A stretch of 33,652 nt of DNA, taken from NCBI GenBank assembly GCA_017457625.1, contig JAFTHC010000144.1:1-33652 (forward strand), given 5' to 3'. Both the position numbers and the translations under genes were made by a program. Origin of the DNA: Kiritimatiellia bacterium. GTDB taxonomy: Bacteria > Verrucomicrobiota > Kiritimatiellia > RFP12 > UBA3636. Position 1 is the stretch's first letter. The number at the start of each line of letters is the position of its first letter. Under the pieces are notes generated by a model that did no database searches, was not told the origin of the DNA, and saw only the letters and a program-made list of their open reading frames with translations. Below are positions 22,732-32,518 of the stretch, piece after piece.

Positions 22732-23520
22732 CTAGCGCTTCGGCGCGAAGGCGCGGCTCACGATCGTGGCGATCTCCTCCTCGAGCATCACCGAGTAGAG
22801 CGCGAGGCGGTTGCGCAGGATGCCGTGGACGAAGAGCGCGGGCATCGCGACCGCGAGGCCGGCGACCGTGGTGACGAGCGCCTTGCCGATCGAATCGGCG
22901 AGGACCGACGCGTCGCCCATTTCGCCCATCGCCGCGACGGTCCCGAACGCCTCCAGCAGGCCGAGCACCGTGCCGAAGAGGCCCAGCAGCGGCGCGAGCG
23001 TGGCGACGGTGGCGAGCATGGCGGCCTTGCGGCCTTCGAGGCGCAGCTCGCGGCCGGCCTTGTCCTCCGCGAACGTCTTGGCGGCCTGGAAGTCCTCCGC
23101 GTCGCGGTGCTCGAGCATCGTCTCCACGACGCGCGCCAGCACGCTGCGGTTCTTGGCGCAGAGCTCCTCGACCTGGCCGAAGGCGCCTTCGCGCCAGGCG
23201 CGGACGACGTCCCCCGCGAGCCCGGCCGGGACGATGCGCGAGCGGCGCAGGTTCCAGAAGCGCTCCAGCGCGCAGCCGAGGCCGAGCACGGAGAGCAGGC
23301 CGATGAACCACATCGTCTTGCCGCCCTGCTTGAGGTAGAGCGTCCAGCGGTCGAGCACGGACTCGGGCGTCTCGGCGGCTTCTTCCGCGACAGTGCCGGA
23401 GGGTTGCGGTTGGACGGCTTCGGCGGCGGGCGCCGCGTCGGCGGCCGGCGCGGCGGGTTCCTGCGCGAAAACGGGCAGCGCGAACAGCGCGGCGGCGAAG
23501 ATGGGAAGGATTCGTTTCAT
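22732..23520 (-). CDS. exbB: ExbB/TolQ-type proton-channel subunit
   Basis: The 262-residue protein begins with a signal-peptide-like MKRILPIFAAALFALPVFAQ, then a Pro/Ala-rich periplasmic stretch (about 21-55). The first TM helix (about 69-85, MWFIGLLSVLGLGCALER) follows, and then two more helices in MLATVATLAPLLGLFGTVLG and TTVAGLAVAMPALFVHG. The APLLGLFGTVLG...EAF motif and the conserved Thr/Gly pattern of helices 2 and 3 are the ExbB/TolQ/MotA signature. The start is ATG 23520, without a Shine-Dalgarno; an octamer array lies 17-56 bp upstream. It is the first gene of the exbB-exbD-TolA-like unit. A 206-bp gap separates it from the YihY gene, so a promoter may lie there, but I could not pick a convincing one. 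Confidence 0.93.
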   Translation of the reverse strand: MKRILPIFAAALFALPVFAQEPAAPAADAAPAAEAVQPQPSGTVAEEAAETPESVLDRWTLYLKQGGKTMWFIGLLSVLGLGCALERFWNLRRSRIVPAGLAGDVVRAWREGAFGQVEELCAKNRSVLARVVETMLEHRDAEDFQAAKTFAEDKAGRELRLEGRKAAMLATVATLAPLLGLFGTVLGLLEAFGTVAAMGEMGDASVLADSIGKALVTTVAGLAVAMPALFVHGILRNRLALYSVMLEEEIATIVSRAFAPKR

Positions 23521-23536
23521 GGTTCGGAGGGGGTGG

Positions 23537-23576
23537 GTTGGAAAGTTCGCAGGTTCGAAAGCTCGCAGGTTGGGTG
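23537..23576. repeat. Five-copy octamer array in the exbB leader
   Basis: Consecutive 8-bp units on the plus strand: GTTGGAAA, GTTCGCAG, GTTCGAAA, GCTCGCAG, GTTGGGTG. Two alternating unit types (ending AAA or CAG) are visible. It is a different sequence family from the pheS array but the same unit length and the same location, before a start codon (exbB ATG at 23520). Confidence 0.85.
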
Positions 23577-23671
23577 CGTCGGTTGCCGGAAGCACGGGGC
23601 GTGCCATCGAACGGGCGTTGGCGGGAATCGTCCGGTTTTCTCGGTTTTCCGCCGCGCTCGCGCATGCGCGG

Positions 23672-23689
23672 TGCATACGCGGGTATGCA
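23672..23689. other. Inverted repeat in the yihY-exbB gap
   Basis: TGCATAC (23672-23678), GCGG, GTATGCA (23683-23689) is a perfect 7-bp inverted repeat. It is preceded by a related GCATGCGCGG (23662-23671), so the GCATrCGCGG word occurs twice in a row. There is no T-run after it on either strand, so an operator for the exbB unit is more likely than a terminator. No gene is visible in 23521-23726. Confidence 0.45.
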
Positions 23690-23726
23690 TCGGCCGTGGC
23701 GGGGTGCGTTCCGGCCGACGCGGGCG

Positions 23727-25376
23727 TCACGGGTCGGCCGGGAGGGACGAAAGCGGGGGCGTCGAGGCGAGGACGGAGTCGATCTTGTCGGAGAGCGGGC
23801 GGGCGCCGGGCAGCACGCCCAGACCGAGCGAATCGACGGACGAGCCGGCGTCCAGCAGCGTGCGGGCGAGCGACCCGACGGTGGAGCGCGAGAGGTCGAC
23901 GCGCGAGGCGAACGTGTCGGGCTCGCCCTCGACGGGCGCGAGCAGGCCGGCTTCGCACAGGTCGCGGCAGACCGTCCGCACGAGGCGGAACGAGACGCGG
24001 TGTTTCCGCGTGAACGCGCCGATCGAGAGCGTGCCGGGGCCGGACTCGACCGCGGTCTCCAGCGAGCGCAGCAGCGCCGCGGCGAGCAGGAGCCGCGCGC
24101 GCGGCGACGGCGTCTCCCAGCCCGTCTCGAGCTCGTAGCTGTCGGCGTTCTGCGCCGCGTAGGAGACTTCGGCCGCCACGAGCAGGATCGTCCAGGACAC
24201 GTAGACCCACGAGAGCAGGATCGGCACCATCGCGAACGAGCCGAAGAGCGCGCTGTTCTTCGCCACGCCGATCTGCAGCACGAGGCAGAGCTTGAGCCAG
24301 ACCGAAAGGCCGACCGCGGCGACGAACCCGCCGAGCAGCCCCGGCCGCAACCGCACGCGCGTGTTCGGCGCGAAACGCAGCAAGAAGCAGAACGCGACCG
24401 TGAGGATGACGACCACCCAGACGGCCCGGAAGAACGGCCCCGCCGCGACCGAGCCCATGCCGAACGCGCCTTCGACGCGGTGCAGGTGCCGGGCGGCCGC
24501 GGACACGACGGGCACGGACGAGGCGGCCGCGCACAGGAACGGCAGGATGATCACGACGGAGAGGTAGTCCGTGAATTTGCGCGCGAGCGTCCGCGGCCTG
24601 GACACGCCCCATACGTGGTTGAACGACTTTTCGATATTGCCCAGCAGCCCGATCACCGTCCAGACGAGCACCAGCAGGCCCACGCCGCCGAGTGCGCGGA
24701 AGTTCAACTTCTCGACGATGTCGAAACCCTTGTCCACCAGCCGCTCCAGCTTCTCCACCGTGATTCCGCCGCCCTCCGCGTCCTCCGCGTGAGAAACAAC
24801 AACCTCCGCGTTCCCTGCGTTCTCTGCGTGAGATTCAACAACCTCCGCGTTCTCTGCGTTCTCTGCGTTCTCTGCGTGAGATTCAACAACCTCCGCGGAC
24901 TCCGGGTGAGAAACAAAAACCTCTGCGTTCTCCGCGTTCTCTGCGTGAGATTCAACAATCTCCGCGCCCGCCGCGGACTCCGCGTGAGAAACAACGCCCT
25001 CCTCCTCCTCGACGCCTGCCGGCGTCTCCGCAATCCCCTGCGTGTCGAAGAAATTCCGCACCCACCCCTTCGCGCTCTCCCGCAACTCCGCGGTGTCCAC
25101 GGCGGCGCTCGCGAGCGAAAGGGCGAGCGCGAGGACCGGAACGACCGAGAGCAGCGTCATGAACGTGAGCGAGGAGGCGTGCAGCGTGCATTCGTCGCGC
25201 CGGAAGCCGCGGGCGACGAGGTAGAGCACGCGCACCGTCCGCACGAGCGAACGCTTCGCGCCGCGCAGGGCGGAGGTCTCCAGGTCCCACACGTCGCGGT
25301 TCACGAAACGCACGGCCCTGCGCACGGCCCGCGCGAGACGCGCGGCCGCGGCCGGTTTCTTGTCGGATTCGTCCAT
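23727..25376 (-). CDS. yihY: YihY/virulence-factor-BrkB family membrane protein with repeat insertion
   Basis: The 549-residue protein has the YihY family core. An N-terminal cytoplasmic part ends in FRRDECTLHASSLTFMTLLSVVPVLALALSL (first helix, about 68-90). The family segment FNHVWGVSRPRTLARKFTDYLSV (252-274) precedes the remaining helices, and LPFLCAAASS and FAPNTRVRLRPGLLGGFVAAVG follow. The segment ALFGSFAMVPILLSWVYVSW...LLVAAEVSYAAQ is the typical end of the membrane part. After about residue 425 a cytoplasmic domain resembles a winged helix (SIGAFTRKHRVSFRLVRTVCRDLCEAGLLAPV). Residues about 128-202, in the first extracytoplasmic loop, are SHAENAE-type repeats. The family was once called RNase BN, but YihY is not that enzyme and its function is not established. 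It lies 31 bp downstream of the Pro/Ala-rich gene. Confidence 0.9.
   Translation of the reverse strand: MDESDKKPAAAARLARAVRRAVRFVNRDVWDLETSALRGAKRSLVRTVRVLYLVARGFRRDECTLHASSLTFMTLLSVVPVLALALSLASAAVDTAELRESAKGWVRNFFDTQGIAETPAGVEEEEGVVSHAESAAGAEIVESHAENAENAEVFVSHPESAEVVESHAENAENAENAEVVESHAENAGNAEVVVSHAEDAEGGGITVEKLERLVDKGFDIVEKLNFRALGGVGLLVLVWTVIGLLGNIEKSFNHVWGVSRPRTLARKFTDYLSVVIILPFLCAAASSVPVVSAAARHLHRVEGAFGMGSVAAGPFFRAVWVVVILTVAFCFLLRFAPNTRVRLRPGLLGGFVAAVGLSVWLKLCLVLQIGVAKNSALFGSFAMVPILLSWVYVSWTILLVAAEVSYAAQNADSYELETGWETPSPRARLLLAAALLRSLETAVESGPGTLSIGAFTRKHRVSFRLVRTVCRDLCEAGLLAPVEGEPDTFASRVDLSRSTVGSLARTLLDAGSSVDSLGLGVLPGARPLSDKIDSVLASTPPLSSLPADP
24771..24995. repeat. 9-bp/30-bp interspersed repeat array inside the yihY gene
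   Basis: The same kind of array as at 5949-6118: CCTCCGCG and TTCTCTGCG nonamers, closed by TGAGAAACAA or TGAGATTCAA. About seven units are visible. It is read on the gene strand as VESHAENAENAE, residues about 128-202. The stretch 24842-24881 is identical to 5971-6010. Confidence 0.9.
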
Positions 25377-25407
25377 GTCTGTCTCCCAGCCGCGCCGGGC
25401 GCGGGCG

Positions 25408-27099
25408 TCAGGGTTCGCCGCGGTCGTTCAGGCGCTTGAGTTCGTAAGCGACGTAGAAGATTTTCATCGCCTCGATTTTCGGGTGCTTCTCGACGAACGC
25501 GCGGAACGACTTGGGCGATCCGTGGACGAGCTCGAGAAACGCGCGCGAGTAGAGCGCCGGGCGCGACGCTTCCGGCTTCTCGGAGCGCAGGATCCGCAGC
25601 ATCTCCTTCGGAGCCATGTCCGCGAGGGAAAGCGTCTGGTTGAGAAGCGTCTGCCCCTTGACGAAGCGCTTGCAGACGACCGCGCCCGTCATCGTGCCGG
25701 TCGGGACGATGACGTGCCGCGTCTTGCCGATCAGGATTTCGCGCTTCTCCGGGTGCGCGTAGAGCGTCTCGGCCACGAGGTCGTCCCACGGCTTGGCCGA
25801 ATTGAGCGCGCCGATCACGGCGTAGCAGTCGCGGTTGCGGTTCTTCTCCTTGCGGGCGATGTCCGAGAAGGAGTTCACCGCGGAGCGGCGCGCCTCTTCC
25901 CACGGTTTGGTGCGGAGCATCCGGACCGTCTCGAGAATCGCGTCTTCGAAGAGGTCCGCCGGGACGCGTTTGACGAGTTCCTTCTTCTTCGGTTCGGGCG
26001 GCGGCGCCTCGACCGGCGCTTCTTCGACGGGCTCCGGCTCGATCTCGGCGGCGGCCGCGGCGGCCGCCGCGACGTGCACGACGCGCAGCGAGAGTCCGGC
26101 CTTGGCCCGGACGGGGCGGATCGCCCCCGAAACCTCGACCGTCTTTTCCGGTCCGGCGGCCTTCGCCGCCGCGCGCGGCGGCGGCTGCAGGACCCGCGCG
26201 CCTTCCAGATCGCGGGCGCGGAAACCGGCCGTGACGAACGTCGCGGCCAGAAGGATCAGCAGGTTCGGGAGCAGCCGGAGCGGATTGAAGCGGCGTTTCT
26301 TCTTGCCGTCCTTCTTGTCGGCCTCCGCCTTCTTCGGTTCGTCCTTTTTCGGCGGCTCTTTCTTCGGAGGCTCTTTCTTCGAAGGCGCATCCTTCTTCGC
26401 GTCCGCCGGTTTCGCGGCGGGCGCCGCGGCGGGTTTCGCGGCCGCGGGCGCGGAAGCGGCGGGTGCGGAAGCGGCCGCCGCGGGCGCGCCGGGCTTCGGC
26501 GGCAGCTTCAGGCCGGGACCGAGTTTGCCCGGCACGCGCTTCTTGCCGACCGGACCGGTGCGCGGCGGCAGTTTGAGACCGGGCCGCAACCCGGTTTTCG
26601 GCAGGGTCGGCTTCGGCGCTTCGGCCGGCGCCGCGGCCGCGGGGGCGGACGCGGTCGTCTCGGGTGCGGGAACGGGAGCCGGAACGGGCGCGGGAGCGGG
26701 AGCCGGCGTCTCGGGTGCAGGAGCAGGTGCGGAAGCCGGAACGGCCGCGGGCTCGGGAGCGGAAGCCGGCGTCTCGGGCGCGGGAACGGGAGCCGGCGTC
26801 GCGGGTGCAGGAGCAGGTGCGGAAGCCGGAACGGCCGCGGGCTCGGGAGCGGGAGCCGGCGTCTCGGGCGCGGGAACGGATGCCGGAGCAGCTACGGGCG
26901 CAGGAGCCGCGGGCGCGGGCGCAGCCGCGGGCGCGGCAAGATCCGGGATTTTCGCCGTCTGTCCGGGCGAAGCGGCGGGCGCGGCGCCACCGATGCGGAT
27001 GACGGGAAGTTTGCTCGTTTTTCCGGGCTCGGCCGGTTGATCCCCGGCGCCCTCCGCGGAGGGCGCGCCGCCGATCCGGATGGTTGGAAGCGTGCTCAT
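25408..27099 (-). CDS. Pro/Ala-rich single-TM protein with LPxIRIGG motifs, unknown function
   Basis: I do not recognise this 563-residue protein. It starts MSTLPTIRIGGAPSAEG, and a second LPVIRIGGAAPA copy follows at about 32-43, with a third, TAKIPDLAAPA, after it. A Pro/Ala tract with two 30-residue repeats (about 70-129) follows. Next comes a basic part with twin GLKLPP motifs (GLRPGLKLPPRTGP and GPGLKLPPKPGAP) and a Lys-rich KKEPPKKEPPKKDEPKK stretch. A TM helix follows at about 271-292 (LLPNLLILLAATFVTAGF). The C-terminal region (about 390-563) is predicted to be globular (ADLFEDAILETVRMLRTKPWEEARR, HVIVPTGTMTGAVVCKRFVKGQ). The order suggests a cytoplasmic linker and an extracytoplasmic C-domain. 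The start ATG (27099) is about 9 bp from the -10 box, so the mRNA is predicted to be leaderless. Confidence 0.8.
   Translation of the reverse strand: MSTLPTIRIGGAPSAEGAGDQPAEPGKTSKLPVIRIGGAAPAASPGQTAKIPDLAAPAAAPAPAAPAPVAAPASVPAPETPAPAPEPAAVPASAPAPAPATPAPVPAPETPASAPEPAAVPASAPAPAPETPAPAPAPVPAPVPAPETTASAPAAAAPAEAPKPTLPKTGLRPGLKLPPRTGPVGKKRVPGKLGPGLKLPPKPGAPAAAASAPAASAPAAAKPAAAPAAKPADAKKDAPSKKEPPKKEPPKKDEPKKAEADKKDGKKKRRFNPLRLLPNLLILLAATFVTAGFRARDLEGARVLQPPPRAAAKAAGPEKTVEVSGAIRPVRAKAGLSLRVVHVAAAAAAAAEIEPEPVEEAPVEAPPPEPKKKELVKRVPADLFEDAILETVRMLRTKPWEEARRSAVNSFSDIARKEKNRNRDCYAVIGALNSAKPWDDLVAETLYAHPEKREILIGKTRHVIVPTGTMTGAVVCKRFVKGQTLLNQTLSLADMAPKEMLRILRSEKPEASRPALYSRAFLELVHGSPKSFRAFVEKHPKIEAMKIFYVAYELKRLNDRGEP
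26713..26892. repeat. Two-copy 90-bp tandem repeat (30 codons) in the Pro/Ala tract
   Basis: Copy 1 at 26713-26802 and copy 2 at 26803-26892 differ at about six positions by eye. They encode APEPAAVPASAPAPAP-type units of 30 residues. Being a multiple of three, the copy number can change without breaking the frame. Confidence 0.85.
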
Positions 27100-27107
27100 G
27101 GGAAAGG

Positions 27108-27136
27108 AGTATACCCGCAAACGGCGGAGGAATCCA
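27108..27136 (-). promoter_or_regulatory. Promoter of the Pro/Ala-rich gene (yihY may follow)
   Basis: TATACT (27113-27108) is preceded after 17 nt by TGGATT (27136-27131). The -35 is poor but nearly the same as TGGACT at the FtsX-like gene. Transcription would start about 2 nt before the ATG at 27099. Confidence 0.5.
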
Positions 27137-27165
27137 GAAAAAACGGAACCGGGACGGGCGCGGTC

Positions 27166-31299
<4,134 letters not shown>

Positions 31300-31326
31300 G
31301 GCGGAAAAGGGGCTGGAATGGCCCGC

Positions 31327-31356
31327 ATTCTAGCACACCCCTTCCCGCGCGCGCAA
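31327..31356 (-). promoter_or_regulatory. Promoter of purL
   Basis: TTGCGC (31356-31351), an 18-nt spacer and TAGAAT (31332-31327) in the 10-mer GCTAGAATGC. The leader to the ATG at 31299 is about 21 nt and shows no Shine-Dalgarno. Confidence 0.7.
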
Positions 31357-31366
31357 GGCGCGCGCT

Positions 31367-32122
31367 TCAGTCGCGGGCGGCGGAGAGGGCGAGGACGCGC
31401 GCCGCGCCGGCTTCGCGCAGCGCGGCGGCGCAGGCGTCCAGCGTGGAGCCGGTCGTCATCACGTCGTCCACCACGAGCACCGTCTTGCCGGCAAGGCGCG
31501 CGCCGGCGCCGGGCGCGGCCTCGAAGGCGCCGCGCATGTTCTCGCGGCGCCCCGCGCGGTCCATGCGCGTCTGGGTCTGCGTCTCGCGCACGCGGCGCAG
31601 CAGGTCGGTCCGCATCGGGACGCCGAGACGCCGCGCGACGCCGGCCGCGAGGAGCGCCGACTGGTTGAACCCGCGGGCGAGTTCGCGCGCCGGATGCAGC
31701 GGGACCGGCACCGCCAGATCGACCGCCGCCCCGTCGAACGAGTCGCGGAAGCACTGCGCGGCGAGGGCGGCCAGCACGTCCGCGATCCACGTCCGCCCGC
31801 CGTATTTGACGGCGCGGACGAGCGTTCCGGCCGGCCCGTGGAACGCGGCCGCGCTGCGCGCCAGCGTGAACGCGGGCGGGTGCTTGCGGCAGCCCGCGCA
31901 AAGAGGATCGGTCGCGCCGGCGGCGCGGTCGGCCTCGATCAGGAGCTTGCCGCAGACGCGGCAGCACAGGCGCGCTTCGCGGGGGAGGATGCGCGCGCGG
32001 CAGGCCTCGCACAGGTGGCCGCGCGAAGGGCCGCCGCACAACTCGCACGCGGGCGGGAAGAGCAGGTCGAGCGCCGCCGCGCCCGCCGCCGAAAGGCCTC
32101 TCCGGATGCGCCGGGCGTCCAT
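31367..32122 (-). CDS. comF: ComF family phosphoribosyltransferase-fold protein
   Basis: The 251-residue protein has a zinc-finger-like N-terminal half (CELCGG ... LCEACR and CCRVCGK ... CAGCRK), then the phosphoribosyltransferase core. FHGPAGTLVRAVKYGG precedes VPVPLHPARELARGFNQSALLA, the family-typical segment. The RRRETQTQT-like stretch (RRVRETQTQTRM) and the PRPP motif VLVVDDVMTTGSTL end the core. ComF/GntX proteins are linked to DNA uptake in competent bacteria; the catalytic role is not established. A GAAGGGG site precedes the ATG. It lies 12 nt after the small unknown gene, so they share a transcript; purL follows with its own promoter. Confidence 0.93.
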   Translation of the reverse strand: MDARRIRRGLSAAGAAALDLLFPPACELCGGPSRGHLCEACRARILPREARLCCRVCGKLLIEADRAAGATDPLCAGCRKHPPAFTLARSAAAFHGPAGTLVRAVKYGGRTWIADVLAALAAQCFRDSFDGAAVDLAVPVPLHPARELARGFNQSALLAAGVARRLGVPMRTDLLRRVRETQTQTRMDRAGRRENMRGAFEAAPGAGARLAGKTVLVVDDVMTTGSTLDACAAALREAGAARVLALSAARD

Positions 32123-32134
32123 CCGCCGCCCCTT

Positions 32135-32518
32135 CTATCCCAGCGACAGGTCGCCGAAGATCTTGTAGACCCCGCCGTCGCGCTCCACGCGCAGCTCGCG
32201 GCCCGGAAACGCGCGCCCGAGCCCCTCGCGCACCAGCGCCGCGGCTTCGTCCTCCAGCGCCGCGCGCTCCTCCGCCGGCACGCGCGCGAGCGTGGCCGGC
32301 TCCGCGCGCAGGAGGTAGCCCGGCCCTTTCTCCGAGCCGAACCCGGCCGTGAACGCCGCCGTCACGCGGAAGAGACCGTCGTAGCGCGGGTTCGCGGCCG
32401 CCCCGGCCGGCGGCCGGGCGGGGTGGAGCGGCCACCGCTCCCCCCGCCGGGCCTCCAGCGCCCGGTCGGCGTCCGCGAGGACCCCGTCGAGCGCCGATTC
32501 GAACTCTTCGAGCGTCAT
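32135..32518 (-). CDS. Small protein of unknown function, 127 aa
   Basis: I do not recognise this family. The protein starts MTLEEFESALDGVLADADRALEARRGERWPLHP, continues with NPRYDGLFRVTAAFTAGFGSEKGPGYLLRAEPAT, and ends with LGRAFPGRELRVERDGGVYKIFGDLSLG. It is soluble, mixed alpha/beta in appearance, with no signal peptide or TM helix. Its start overlaps the stop of the upstream LTD-like gene by 4 nt, and comF starts 12 nt after its stop, so it is in the middle of an operon. The coupling supports it as a real gene. A role in DNA uptake or surface work is speculation from the neighbours. Confidence 0.75.
   Translation of the reverse strand: MTLEEFESALDGVLADADRALEARRGERWPLHPARPPAGAAANPRYDGLFRVTAAFTAGFGSEKGPGYLLRAEPATLARVPAEERAALEDEAAALVREGLGRAFPGRELRVERDGGVYKIFGDLSLG

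Noticed and set aside
23672-23689. Intrinsic terminator for yihY
   Set aside because: There is no T-run on either side of the inverted repeat, so an operator is the better reading.
24771-24995. CRISPR array
   Set aside because: Same reasons as for the other array; it is in-frame coding sequence of the YihY-family protein.
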